A stretch of 64,000 bases of DNA from Bacteriovorax sp037444575 (GTDB lineage: Bacteria; Bdellovibrionota; Bacteriovoracia; Bacteriovoracales; Bacteriovoracaceae). The notes under the pieces are model-generated. The model was given only the letters and a program-made list of their open reading frames with translations. It ran no database searches and was not told where the DNA came from. Position numbers and translations under genes: made by a program. Shown piece by piece: positions 7,761 through 16,993 of the stretch (its first letter is position 1; every line of letters starts with the position of its first letter). The DNA lies in NCBI GenBank assembly GCA_037444575.1, contig JBBIME010000004.1, positions 405,077 through 469,076 on the forward strand. Reading direction: 5' to 3'.

Positions 7761-9530
7761 TTATCTATTAGCAGATGGACAGCAGAAAGGAATTGCATAT
7801 GACCCTTGCCATCCTGTACCAGCTGCAAAATAATTCACAGGACAAAATGAAACGTTATAACCTGTAGAGGCGTCGGGCCACGATCCACCACCACCCCACA
7901 TACAAGCTCCCCAGACATTATATTTCTGATTACTCAAGCACACCCCTGTTGCGTTAGAGCAAAAAGTTCCTTGAGAGTATACCGTACCGCAAGTTCCAGA
8001 GACGCTACAGTTATTAACTGTCATATTTCCACAGGTATAAGTTAAATTTGAATAGGCCGTAGAGACCCCTGATGGTGCCCAGGAAATACTCTTTACAAAT
8101 TGGTTAGCTCCACAAGGAGAACTTGGTAATTGGATGTTTCCAATTATGGCTGATTTTAAAGTAAGCCATCCAACATTTGCAGATTGGGCCATAACATAGG
8201 CTACGATTGCATCTTTTTGAGCTGGCGAAAGCTGGCTAGCAGCATTGTTAGCAAGCATATTAAAAACCCAGTCTTTAGTTACGACCTTAGTTCCATCTAC
8301 TGAACCAGCAACGGGTGATGGTGCACCAATTTGAGACGCGGATTTATTTAAATAAATAAATCCATTGCTCACATTAACATCACCTGAAGCAAACGTAGCT
8401 GGACCAGTAACAGTAGTTCCAGAAGCAGCTGAAGTAAGAACTATTTTATTTGCGCCAGATGTGATTGATGTATTTCCCGTGATTGAAGTTGCACCAGTGA
8501 CAGTCGTTACTCCATTAATTGTCGTTGCTCCATTAATTGTTGCTGTACCATTTTGTGTTGAGTTCGCATTAAATGTCGCAGTACCATTAGTGTTGAGTTT
8601 AAGATTTGCCCCCGCTCCAGATGTTGCACCAGCTGCAATTTCAAGGGACGAAGGATTATTTCCTAATCGAACTAATCCATTTGGAGAATTAAGAATCAAT
8701 TGACCGCTATTGGTTGCAATGTCTGAAGTCGCTGTAATTTTACCTGCCTCAGAAGCTCCACCATTGGTAACGGAATTAACCATCAAATCTCCATTTAAGG
8801 TGATTGCTGGATTAGTGGTACCTGTTTCGCTGTAAATATTTAATCTTTCACAACGCCCCATGGGGTCATTCATTTGTCCGCCGAGAACAGAACAAGCGGC
8901 ATCCTGTAAAAATTTTGCATCGGTGTAGCAGATATCTCCACCAGCTGCTGAAAAAGTTCCATCGCCATTTTTGTCGTAGATAATTAAAGAAATATCTCTA
9001 TAGACAGGAGTATTTGTATTACTTCCATTTGTGACTCTTCTAAAAACTATTCTAAGAGTCGCTATACCTGGAGAAGTCGTCGATCCTGCGACATAACCAA
9101 CAACATACATCCCTTCAATATAAATGGCTCCGTTAGTCCCAGCTCCATAGATCTTAGTTGCATTTATCCCAGAGCCTGTCGATGTCTCAGCAATTGGTAT
9201 TACTGCTCCTCCGGCAACTTTATTTATGACCAATACAGGTGCCCCAGCGGCATAGTTAGCTAAAGTTGCACCTGCAGCTGTATTGAGACTGATCCCTTCT
9301 AGAGTACGTTCGCAACTAAGCTTATCTCGCATTGTATTTATTATTGTATTAGAAAGAGAAGACTGTTCGATATCTTGTGATATTTTTTTTGCGCCTTTTT
9401 GGCCAGTTGAGATCATTTGTGAAACGGCAAGAATCAACCCACTCATAATACCTAGAGCAATCATTATCTCTACGAGTGTAAACCCCTTGGAGTTATCTAA
9501 ATTCCGTCTTTTCATCATTGGCCTCATCAT
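7761..9530 (-). CDS. Type IV pilin-like protein with hexad repeats and Cys-rich C-terminus
   Basis: The N-terminus carries a class III prepilin cleavage motif, KGFTLVEIMIALG at residues 15-27, with the conserved Glu at mature position 5 followed by a hydrophobic helix. This predicts processing by prepilin peptidase and export through a type IV pilus or type II secretion machine. At 589 residues it is far longer than a pilin. The middle has short repeats with six-residue spacing (TINGATTINGVTTVTGA), suggesting a beta-helical fibre. The last 150 or so residues contain many cysteines and aromatics, resembling a tail-fibre or adhesin tip. I infer a minor-pilin-type adhesin, loosely like PilV of conjugative pili. 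ATGs at 9530 and 9527 both sit behind AAAGGA; a later Met pair is also possible. It stands alone, 135 nt from the glycan operon. Confidence 0.72.
   Translation of the reverse strand: MMRPMMKRRNLDNSKGFTLVEIMIALGIMSGLILAVSQMISTGQKGAKKISQDIEQSSLSNTIINTMRDKLSCERTLEGISLNTAAGATLANYAAGAPVLVINKVAGGAVIPIAETSTGSGINATKIYGAGTNGAIYIEGMYVVGYVAGSTTSPGIATLRIVFRRVTNGSNTNTPVYRDISLIIYDKNGDGTFSAAGGDICYTDAKFLQDAACSVLGGQMNDPMGRCERLNIYSETGTTNPAITLNGDLMVNSVTNGGASEAGKITATSDIATNSGQLILNSPNGLVRLGNNPSSLEIAAGATSGAGANLKLNTNGTATFNANSTQNGTATINGATTINGVTTVTGATSITGNTSITSGANKIVLTSAASGTTVTGPATFASGDVNVSNGFIYLNKSASQIGAPSPVAGSVDGTKVVTKDWVFNMLANNAASQLSPAQKDAIVAYVMAQSANVGWLTLKSAIIGNIQLPSSPCGANQFVKSISWAPSGVSTAYSNLTYTCGNMTVNNCSVSGTCGTVYSQGTFCSNATGVCLSNQKYNVWGACMWGGGGSWPDASTGYNVSFCPVNYFAAGTGWQGSYAIPFCCPSANR
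8461..8551 (-). repeat. Degenerate 18-nt tandem repeat encoding six-residue units
   Basis: Near-copies of an 18-nt unit (for example ccattaattgtcgttgct followed by ccattaattgttgctgta) lie in tandem within the pilin-like gene and encode T-x-x-G-x-T hexads. The phase of 18 nt keeps the reading frame, so copy-number change would lengthen or shorten the fibre without breaking the protein. The units are diverged, so ongoing slippage is uncertain. Confidence 0.6.
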
Positions 9531-9665
9531 TAATCCTTTAAATATATTTTAGTGCCTTATGAGAAAAAACGCGAAACTCTCCAAATGGAGGCAAAAATTG
9601 TACATAGTTACAAGAGCTTACTTGTTTGGACGGGCAATCTAGGTGTGACTAATTATTGGCACTCG

Positions 9666-11414
9666 CTAATCAGGTAAATACCCTCTTCGCTCCATTTCGG
9701 CCCTTAATCGTTCCGACAGTGGCTTGTATTTTAGGCGAGTCATCTGCTCCCAAGGGGAAAAAATTGCCGGTGCCTCTTTTTTAGATTTTTCCAGCATCGC
9801 TCGAAGTTCATTCACAGTTATCCCAAGTGGTCTGAGCTTTTCTGGATTTAGCTTTGAAATTACCTCAAGTTGTTTTTCGGCGTATGAAAATAACTTAGCT
9901 TCTAAGTAAAGATAGAAATAGAGCACATCTACAAAGTCTATCGTTTGTTTCCAAGCTTCTATTGTAATAAGACCATCGCGAACTCTTTTACTTTGACCCA
10001 AGTACTTAACAAATTCAATGTAGCTCTGTCTGTGCTTTATCTGCTTTTTGGTATCCAACCACATGAGGTAATTAATTTTTTCTAAATCATTTTTTTTATC
10101 GTAATAAGCAATCATCCCTTCATACAACATATCACTGTTTATATTGGACATATAACTCTTATAGAATAATTCTTCAGAGTCTCCCCATAATCGAACGAGG
10201 TTAAAACAAGTAATCAACAAACCACCAATTATAATCGCAGGGACAAATGGAAAAATAGCAGGATAAATTCTTAACATCTTAACAGTCACAATAGCGGCCA
10301 ATAAACACAAAGGCACAACTCCCAAATAAAGATATCTATCAGCTACAAAACTTGAATATTGAAAATCGTGAGGAATGAGTCCGAGACCTGGAAACATGAG
10401 GATTACAAAAAACAGGTAACAAAAAACATATGAATTTTTTCCATTGATTAGCACTACCCTTAATGAATAAATATTCATCATGACAACCGCCAGAACACTC
10501 AATCGACTTTGCCACACATTAGGCAAAAAGCTTTTATAGGTTTTGAAATTTAATCCATAATCCAGACTGTAATGAAAAGGATAGATTAATTTTTTTATAT
10601 AGTGTGAAGAAGTTCTGAGCATTATAAATATGGCATCGAGGTTTGAGATCTTCAATCCGGAAACATACTCAGAAGTGTATTCATACGTAAATATAAAGAA
10701 GAAGCAAACACCAAAAGAAAGGACAATCCAATGCTTCATCACACTTTTCTTAATTGTCATTTTTTTATCAAGAAAATAATCCAGCAGAATAAATGTCGCC
10801 GGAATGGCAGCTATGCTGAATTTAAAAAGCATCCCAACAATATAGGCTCCGGATGCAATAATGATATATTTCTTTTCTTTGAGGTCTAAAAACTTTAAAT
10901 ACGTATAGATTGAAACCAATGCAAAAAACGATGCCAACACCCCTCTCATTGAGTAGACCCAGACGACACTTTCAACTTGAGTTGGGTGAAATACAAATAT
11001 CAATGATGAAACAAGAGAAATAAAAGTTAGTTTTCCTGGTTCAATCAACTCCTCTTCTTGGATTGAAAACTTTGTCATGATATTTAAAATAATTTTAAAA
11101 ACCAAAAACGAATTAGCAGCGTGAACAATAATATTTATAATCCTCAATATTGAGGCGCTTTGGTTGCTCCATGTCGAAAAAATTAATTGAATGAAATTAA
11201 AAAAAAGCGGTGTTTTGGTATTGGCGTCAGTCCAAAACCAAAGAAAATTAGCAGACGAAAAATGTGTGAGTCGGTAATTATTTTTTAAATATTCCAGATC
11301 ATCGAATATAAAAAAATCATACCCAATACTCTGGGCAAACACAAAAAATGACACAAAAAGAAATAGCAAAAAATAAAAGCTATTTTTCCGGTTTAAAAAC
11401 ATTTCCAAATTCAT
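9666..11414 (-). CDS. Multi-pass membrane protein, GT-C glycosyltransferase-like
   Basis: This 582-residue protein has roughly ten hydrophobic helices. The first is followed by an acidic motif in the first outer loop (FFIFDDLEYL), which is typical of GT-C glycosyltransferases that use lipid-linked sugars, including the O-mannosyltransferase/TMTC group. A soluble C-terminal part of about 170 residues, rich in paired helices, resembles the TPR tails seen in that group. I infer transfer of a sugar from a polyprenyl phosphate carrier on the periplasmic face; acceptor and sugar are unknown. Its start overlaps the end of the preceding membrane-protein gene by 35 nt, so the two are coupled. It is the last gene of the operon that begins at 15611. 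Confidence 0.62.
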   Translation of the reverse strand: MNLEMFLNRKNSFYFLLFLFVSFFVFAQSIGYDFFIFDDLEYLKNNYRLTHFSSANFLWFWTDANTKTPLFFNFIQLIFSTWSNQSASILRIINIIVHAANSFLVFKIILNIMTKFSIQEEELIEPGKLTFISLVSSLIFVFHPTQVESVVWVYSMRGVLASFFALVSIYTYLKFLDLKEKKYIIIASGAYIVGMLFKFSIAAIPATFILLDYFLDKKMTIKKSVMKHWIVLSFGVCFFFIFTYEYTSEYVSGLKISNLDAIFIMLRTSSHYIKKLIYPFHYSLDYGLNFKTYKSFLPNVWQSRLSVLAVVMMNIYSLRVVLINGKNSYVFCYLFFVILMFPGLGLIPHDFQYSSFVADRYLYLGVVPLCLLAAIVTVKMLRIYPAIFPFVPAIIIGGLLITCFNLVRLWGDSEELFYKSYMSNINSDMLYEGMIAYYDKKNDLEKINYLMWLDTKKQIKHRQSYIEFVKYLGQSKRVRDGLITIEAWKQTIDFVDVLYFYLYLEAKLFSYAEKQLEVISKLNPEKLRPLGITVNELRAMLEKSKKEAPAIFSPWEQMTRLKYKPLSERLRAEMERRGYLPD

Positions 11415-12993
11415 TAATTAAAACCCTTTTAGCTTCGACGGCCCCGATGTTTGAATATTGAAGCAAGCTAAGTACATAAAGTGATTCAGCTAAAGACATC
11501 GTTTCCTTCTCTCTAATTAATTCAAAAATAAGAGGATGAATTGTATCCCTCAATTTTCTTTCGAAATTAGAATTAATAGTTGATGCCAACTTTAAAAATG
11601 ACTCTTTGGTAATAAAACCTGTTAAACTGATCGCTCCCAAGGTCTCTTGAGCCTCTATGAATCGTCCTTGGTTCAAGTAAACAAAAACATCCAACAATGA
11701 TTCACCTTTTTTTCGATCAGAGAAATATTTTAAATATGCACTTCTATCTATATTTTTTAAGCCATCAACAAAAACTTTCTCGTTAGCACTAAGACTCTTT
11801 ACTTCATCAGGGTAGACCTGAGAGAAAGTTCGAGGAAAACGAAGCTCCGGATTCTGCAACACTCCCCAAAAGACAGGCGCATCGTTTCGATGAACATTAA
11901 AGATATTGTTTGAACTATTATTAGAAAAATTAATCCATGAGACTAACCCAATAATTAGACAAAAATAGACCAAGGGTTTTTTCTCTTCCGGCCTATTTGA
12001 TAAAGCGTAAATGCCCCCCAAAAAGGCAGGAGCAAAAATGGCGGCCTTAACTGAGATCGTATTGCAATATGATCCGGCCAATGCCAGGAGCATTGAACTG
12101 GATTCAATTGCATAATTGTAAAAAAACAATACCAAGATAAGGACTAATAGCGGAATCATTTTTTTTCGATAAAACTTCACAACAAAAACAAAAGAAGATG
12201 CAAGGAAGATTATTTTAAAAAATAAATCTCGGAGAATTACTTTATGCTCAACAAATTTAATCCCAAAACTTTGGGTGCCTCCGAAAAACTCTAAGATTGC
12301 GTTTACAAACAATAGTGCATACTGGCCGATCGAAACAGAATTTTTCATATAAAGTAATTCTGCTTTGGGAGTCAGAGAGTTCAAAGAGAATCTGTCATAA
12401 TAAACCAATACCGATGTGAAGACGGTCGCTATCAAAATCCTAAAGTAGAGATTACGCCCTCTTGTTCCATGAAAAAGATCCAGACAAATGAATAATATAA
12501 ATGTGTAATCAATCAGTATTCCCAACATGAGCATAACAATGAGTATGATGTTCTTAAACTTAAAATCTTCTTTGAAATAATTCACGTAAATATAAAGTAT
12601 CCCTAAAGTCTCAAGAAACGACTGCCTATAGTCTTGCAACGATAAATTATAAAAAACAAATGGTGAAAAAATTAAAATGATCGTTGCCCATGGGATTTTA
12701 TTTTTCTTGTCGAACAATCCAAAGAACAACATTGCATTGAAAAAATGAACGATCAAAATTAAGCCATTAACGATTTCTTTATCGCTTAAAAATTCCTGTA
12801 GACCCATAAATATTTTTAAGTAAAGCGGCTTCATGGAATCCAGTCCCTCATAAATGGAAAATGGACTCACGACTGACTCGTCATGAAAATAAAATGGCTT
12901 ATAACCAACAAATGAAGCCCAGGCGATATAAAACAATCCTGTCAGAAATGCAAAATATGAAAGTTTGTACTTATCCCAATATTCTTTTAGCAT
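11380..12993 (-). CDS. Multi-pass membrane protein, possible GT-C glycosyltransferase
   Basis: The protein has 537 residues with about ten transmembrane helices in the first 340. An acidic motif FYFHDESVV follows the first helix, the position where GT-C enzymes hold their catalytic Asp/Glu. The C-terminal 190 residues are soluble and helical. I do not recognise a named family; by topology and by the neighbouring GT4 and GT-C-like genes it is probably a polyprenyl-sugar-dependent transferase or a glycan export component. It overlaps the upstream gene by 7 nt and the downstream gene by 35 nt, which indicates an obligate operon. Confidence 0.55.
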   Translation of the reverse strand: MLKEYWDKYKLSYFAFLTGLFYIAWASFVGYKPFYFHDESVVSPFSIYEGLDSMKPLYLKIFMGLQEFLSDKEIVNGLILIVHFFNAMLFFGLFDKKNKIPWATIILIFSPFVFYNLSLQDYRQSFLETLGILYIYVNYFKEDFKFKNIILIVMLMLGILIDYTFILFICLDLFHGTRGRNLYFRILIATVFTSVLVYYDRFSLNSLTPKAELLYMKNSVSIGQYALLFVNAILEFFGGTQSFGIKFVEHKVILRDLFFKIIFLASSFVFVVKFYRKKMIPLLVLILVLFFYNYAIESSSMLLALAGSYCNTISVKAAIFAPAFLGGIYALSNRPEEKKPLVYFCLIIGLVSWINFSNNSSNNIFNVHRNDAPVFWGVLQNPELRFPRTFSQVYPDEVKSLSANEKVFVDGLKNIDRSAYLKYFSDRKKGESLLDVFVYLNQGRFIEAQETLGAISLTGFITKESFLKLASTINSNFERKLRDTIHPLIFELIREKETMSLAESLYVLSLLQYSNIGAVEAKRVLINEFGNVFKPEK

Positions 12994-14006
12994 GAGAATG
13001 ACTGCCCCTTGTGATACAGATCTATTGATACATCATGGGCCAAGCTTTGAAATTCATCACTAGCGATATGCAAACTTGCATAATCATCTTTATCAATTTT
13101 TTCTACTTTTTCATTTTTTAGTATATATTCAAGCATTCCTTTATCGATAGCATATTCCTTACTGAAGTCCTGATGTAAAACAAACCCATGGCATGCAGAA
13201 AGCTTCAAGATACATTTCGTTTCCAATTCCTCATTGAGTTCAAATAAAGGCCTTGCACCTCGCTGAAGAATATCGTGATGTAAAAATGAATCCGTAAAAT
13301 AATAACGTAGAGGATTTATAAAGAAATACTTGCTCCCTGAGAAATCTTCACTCGCGTACTCGCGCCAATCCAGCACTCTAACATTGTATCCGGATAATTC
13401 ATTGACCATCACTTGAAAGACTCTGTATCTCCATGAATCATCAAAGCTCACTTCTTCCTCGCCTCTTCTGTTTACGCTGGAGAAAAAGATAATAACTTCA
13501 CAATTTTTTTCTATTTTCTTTTTTAGCTTAGACATTTCATTTTTTAAAATTTCTAACGGAATGGATTTTTTTTCAGGCGACACGAATACAACAACTTTAT
13601 TCTGGGGCTTAGAGATAGTTTTGTTTAAACAAACAACTCTTCTCAGCACAACCCTTTCTCTCCATGTAATTGGCACTAACGAAGACAACTCTTCATCGAC
13701 CACCACAATTGGATCAATTTTTTCTGGAGCTGGATTTCTTCTGAAAAAACTCAAAAGCGGCAATACTCCATCTCTCAAGGATATCAATTCAAATGATTTC
13801 AGCAGATATTTATTAGAGCTATCGAGTTCAAAACTAAAAAGAGGATTAAGCGAGGAACTATATAATTTTGAATCGGGTGACAAAAAATCACAAAACTTTG
13901 TCGTCAATCGAGTTCGATTGAAAAATGCAAACTCATACATATCATTACAAATAAATTTGTTATTTGTAATTAATTCCTTTATTTTTTCAAGAGCCATATT
14001 TTGCAT
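12987..14006 (-). CDS. Protein of unknown function in glycan operon
   Basis: I do not recognise this protein. From the ATG at 14006, which has AAGG six nt upstream, it has 339 residues; upstream (14048) and downstream (13997) ATGs are possible. It is soluble, with no signal peptide, alternating beta strands and helices, and conserved-looking segments VVVFVSPEKKSIPL and FTDSFLHHDILQRGARPL. The alpha/beta pattern would fit a glycosyl- or glycerol-phosphotransferase-like fold, but no catalytic motif supports that. It overlaps the GT4 gene by 20 nt and the following membrane protein by 7 nt, so it is made with the glycan-assembly proteins and probably acts with them. Confidence 0.6.
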   Translation of the reverse strand: MQNMALEKIKELITNNKFICNDMYEFAFFNRTRLTTKFCDFLSPDSKLYSSSLNPLFSFELDSSNKYLLKSFELISLRDGVLPLLSFFRRNPAPEKIDPIVVVDEELSSLVPITWRERVVLRRVVCLNKTISKPQNKVVVFVSPEKKSIPLEILKNEMSKLKKKIEKNCEVIIFFSSVNRRGEEEVSFDDSWRYRVFQVMVNELSGYNVRVLDWREYASEDFSGSKYFFINPLRYYFTDSFLHHDILQRGARPLFELNEELETKCILKLSACHGFVLHQDFSKEYAIDKGMLEYILKNEKVEKIDKDDYASLHIASDEFQSLAHDVSIDLYHKGQSFSC

Positions 14007-15294
14007 AAACAACCTTGTAAAAATCAGACAACTCAAGTTTTCTACCATTTTTAAACGGAGAGCCTGGATTTATTTCGCTTAGTACACATAACTTTAAAAA
14101 GTCAGTACTAAATTCATTAACCGATACAAAATTCAGATCACCAATGATTGAAGAAATAAATTTTGAGACTCCATCTATCGACAATTTCTCTTGCGATTCT
14201 TTTGAAATTTTATTTCTTTCACTTGAATTAAGAGGGAGTTCATTAATTGCTTTAATTAGATTTTTTCTAGCAAGTTCAATATTTACTTGCGGCCGAGTAG
14301 CACCAAAGACAACTGGAATCAATTCAACTTTAGACGAGTAATCTTTAAAAGAGATGTATCCACCCCAATTGCTCAACAGACATGGCAATCCGCTACTTAA
14401 TGCCTCAGCTGGCGACATTCCGTAATCTTCGTCATTATATGTACTAAAACTAACAAATAGATCTGCTGCATTGTATGCTTCAATCAGCTGCTTTGAATCT
14501 AGTTTGCCCAAAAATTTAATTTCATTATTTAAATACTTCTCTGAAGTTCCAGAGAACTGTGCGAAGAATGAACCCAATGGACCAAACTTCCCAGAGTATG
14601 GCATTAAAATATCATCCCAATCCCCTGCGATCCACAGATGAACTTTTTTTGGAAAAAAATTTTGAATCGTACTAAATGCTTTTACAAGCATTTCAATATT
14701 TTTTTGATAAGAGACCCTTCCGGTGTACAAGAGGATCAAATCATCTGGGTCTGCGCCAGATTTCGAGCGAAATAATTTTCTTAATTCTTCTGAGGGATCA
14801 TAATAAAAATTACTTTCATCAACTGGAAAAGGAACAACACTTACATTTTCTCTCTCGCTAATGAAAAAACTTTCAACCAATTCTTTTTGTTTTTTTGAAG
14901 CAGTAAAAAAGTGTATCGGCCAATTATTTAGTGCTATCCTTGCAGCCTGCCAACCGAGACAATCCAATACAAAATCTCCAAAAAGATGCACAACAAATTT
15001 TGGCTTCTTCTCAAAAGATGTTCCCTGGTAAACACTGTCAAGTGCTTCAAGCAAACAGGCCGCATTGGGTTTATGATCTAACCAAATTATTAGATCTATA
15101 TTTTGCGCCTTCAATTCAGAAGCAACATTATATGCATTGTAACGATTAAAACTCTCTGGAACTTTTATTATTTTTACATCGTTTTTCTCAAAAATTTTTC
15201 GATAAACTTTCTCAAGGTTATTAGTTATCGATTGACAACTTTTCCATGCAGAAATTTCTTCTTTTAAAATTAATGCTACCTTTTTTCTGTTCAT
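13987..15294 (-). CDS. GT4-family glycosyltransferase
   Basis: The 435-residue protein has the two-lobed GT-B layout. In the C-terminal lobe LLYTGRVSYQKNIEMLVKAF (about 188-207) begins the nucleotide-sugar binding half. EDYGMSPAEALSSGLPC (289-305) contains the E-x7-E signature of family GT4, with Glu at 289 and 297. It should transfer a sugar from a nucleotide donor in the cytoplasm, presumably onto a lipid carrier or a growing glycan; donor and acceptor cannot be told. The start codon overlaps the stop of the small peptidase gene (ATGA). It is the second gene of the five-gene operon 15611 to 9666. Confidence 0.88.
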   Translation of the reverse strand: MNRKKVALILKEEISAWKSCQSITNNLEKVYRKIFEKNDVKIIKVPESFNRYNAYNVASELKAQNIDLIIWLDHKPNAACLLEALDSVYQGTSFEKKPKFVVHLFGDFVLDCLGWQAARIALNNWPIHFFTASKKQKELVESFFISERENVSVVPFPVDESNFYYDPSEELRKLFRSKSGADPDDLILLYTGRVSYQKNIEMLVKAFSTIQNFFPKKVHLWIAGDWDDILMPYSGKFGPLGSFFAQFSGTSEKYLNNEIKFLGKLDSKQLIEAYNAADLFVSFSTYNDEDYGMSPAEALSSGLPCLLSNWGGYISFKDYSSKVELIPVVFGATRPQVNIELARKNLIKAINELPLNSSERNKISKESQEKLSIDGVSKFISSIIGDLNFVSVNEFSTDFLKLCVLSEINPGSPFKNGRKLELSDFYKVVYAKYGS

Positions 15295-15611
15295 CTGAAT
15301 AAATCTCTAAACATAATTTTAATTTTTAGCCATGAGCTTATTTGGAAATTTGTAACGACACCGATAATTTGATTTTTAGGAAAAGGGTGATCTTCCTTTT
15401 TGTTTTTTATACACCTTGTATTCACCAACCCTTTATCAAAAACTTTGTTTTCATGCCAGTAATAGTGACAGACAAGACGATTCCCTTGTTTAAACAGAAT
15501 TATGTCAAATCTTCTAAGCTCTTCGTGTTCCTTAAGTTTTCTAATACAAACTTCTGCTCCGACTGGAATCAAAGGAGTCATTGAATCGGAAATCACTCTA
15601 TATTTCAACAT
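15291..15611 (-). CDS. Small S24/S26-type (signal-peptidase-like) protease
   Basis: A protein of 106 residues starts with RVISDSMTPLIPVGAEV, the SxSM box of the S24/S26 serine peptidases, putting the nucleophile at Ser10. RLVCHYYW (His49) lies where the His of ER-type signal peptidases (HRV) occurs, so a Ser-His pair is more likely than the Ser-Lys pair of bacterial LepB. No clear membrane anchor is visible, unlike LepB. Small enzymes of this type recur in exopolysaccharide and natural-product loci, with mostly unknown targets. It is the first gene of the glycan operon, coupled to the GT4 gene by a 4-nt overlap, and divergent from the SGNH gene at 15743. Confidence 0.72.
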   Translation of the reverse strand: MLKYRVISDSMTPLIPVGAEVCIRKLKEHEELRRFDIILFKQGNRLVCHYYWHENKVFDKGLVNTRCIKNKKEDHPFPKNQIIGVVTNFQISSWLKIKIMFRDLFR

Positions 15612-15742
15612 TCTGATTTTATTCTCTGCTCTTCGTGATATCTTTAGCTTGTATAGTTATAAGTGTAATGCTGAGTTATTAAAAAGTCAGTAATTTCATT
15701 TAGGAGTTGATTAACGGTGTATCTTGATCGGGTATTTATTCA

Positions 15743-16993
15743 ATGAAGAAAGTCGTTTTTAAAATTTTCATCTTCCTTATTGTGGCCGAGCTTACATTTA
15801 GGATAATCGGTTTCATTCTGAATTATCCATCATTGAAAAATAACCTGATCCAATCTACTGACAGTGGAAAAATTAAAATACTTGCCCTTGGCGAATCCAC
15901 GACCGCGGACTCCTTTGCCAAGGGAATAAATAAATCATGGCCAATACAACTTGAAACTCTCCTTAATCAAAAAGGTTTGAAGGCCAGAGTTTACAATGAA
16001 GGAGTTAGTGGTACAAACTCAGCATTTATTCTTTCAAGAATTGACTCGCTTTTGCAAAAATATCATCCCGACATTGTAATAAGCATGGTTGGAGTAAACG
16101 ATGCCCTTGGTGTTCCATTTTATTACAGTGAAGATGCAGCAAGCAGTTCAATTAATCTTTTTTTTACAAATTTAAGACTATTTAAACTTTATAAGTGGAC
16201 AAAAAATTCATTACTAGACTGGAGATATTCAAAAACACTTAACGGAGAAACCCTCCCTGACGAACTAGATAAGTGGACGAAAGCTCAAACTGATTTTGCA
16301 CGCACAAACGGTCTCAGCAAAACAGAAAGTATGTTTGCTAAAAGCATTCACGATCGAAATACATTATCTCTTGCCCTTATGAGAACTGGCGTCAACTTAA
16401 TCGGAAATATGGAACCTGAAAATAGCTCGAAGTTATCTTTTAGTTTTTTCAAAAGGGCCTATGAGATCTATCCTAATAACTATTTCAATTTATTTTGGAT
16501 TCTAAGAGAATCAATAACAGTGGATCCCAATTATTGCCAACACGTAAGCCGTGAAGCCACGGCGTTTGGTACTAATCTTCCCGATGGGATCTTGTTCATG
16601 ATGGCAAAATGCCTTGCAGATGATAATCACTCAGGTTTTCTTTCATTGTTAAAATCAAGAAATCTTAACTTTGGTAAAAACATTACTAATTATACTTCAT
16701 ACCATTACTTTCATATTCACAAAAAAATTATCGCTTCAGGTGCAAAACACCTGGCCATGCAGTATCCAACGCTCCCAATTTCTCAGTTAAAACAATTGCT
16801 CCCCGATGATCAAAATATCATTTACATTGAAAATAATGACAATTTTAGATTGGCCCTAAAGACTAAAGAATATAATGAAGTATTCGAAGATAACTTTGCC
16901 GGGATGTGGGGGCATGCTACGGCCTTTGGGAATTATTTAATTGCTAAAAATCTTGAAAATCATATTCTAAAAATAATTAAGAATTCGAAATAA
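15743..16993 (+). CDS. Membrane-anchored SGNH/GDSL-like hydrolase
   Basis: This 416-residue protein has an N-terminal hydrophobic segment (about 5-27) likely to act as a signal anchor. Block I is ILALGESTTA with nucleophile Ser52, block II has Gly90 in NEGVSGTNS, and block III is VGVNDA (Asn119, Asp120). A C-terminal GHATAFGN (His about 391) fits the catalytic His block, but the usual Asp three residues before the His is a Met. A roughly 200-residue insert separates blocks III and V. Such proteins often deacylate or modify O-acyl groups on surface glycans; this is inference. It is alone on the plus strand, divergent from the peptidase-glycosyltransferase operon, and overlaps the end of the radical SAM gene below by 17 nt tail to tail. 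Confidence 0.75.
   Translation: MKKVVFKIFIFLIVAELTFRIIGFILNYPSLKNNLIQSTDSGKIKILALGESTTADSFAKGINKSWPIQLETLLNQKGLKARVYNEGVSGTNSAFILSRIDSLLQKYHPDIVISMVGVNDALGVPFYYSEDAASSSINLFFTNLRLFKLYKWTKNSLLDWRYSKTLNGETLPDELDKWTKAQTDFARTNGLSKTESMFAKSIHDRNTLSLALMRTGVNLIGNMEPENSSKLSFSFFKRAYEIYPNNYFNLFWILRESITVDPNYCQHVSREATAFGTNLPDGILFMMAKCLADDNHSGFLSLLKSRNLNFGKNITNYTSYHYFHIHKKIIASGAKHLAMQYPTLPISQLKQLLPDDQNIIYIENNDNFRLALKTKEYNEVFEDNFAGMWGHATAFGNYLIAKNLENHILKIIKNSK

Noticed and set aside
8365..8703. 112-codon plus-strand open frame
   Set aside because: Mirror of the repeat region of the pilin-like gene; its Val/Pro-rich periodicity is just the complement of the hexad repeats.
9531..9665. c-di-GMP riboswitch or other leader upstream of the pilin-like gene
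   Set aside because: The 135-nt gap has only a short CTCCATTTGGAG palindrome and no recognisable aptamer core.
13561..14082. 173-codon plus-strand open frame
   Set aside because: It is antisense to the unknown glycan-operon gene, has no ribosome site, and its product is low in recognisable features; the minus-strand genes overlap tightly and are the better reading.
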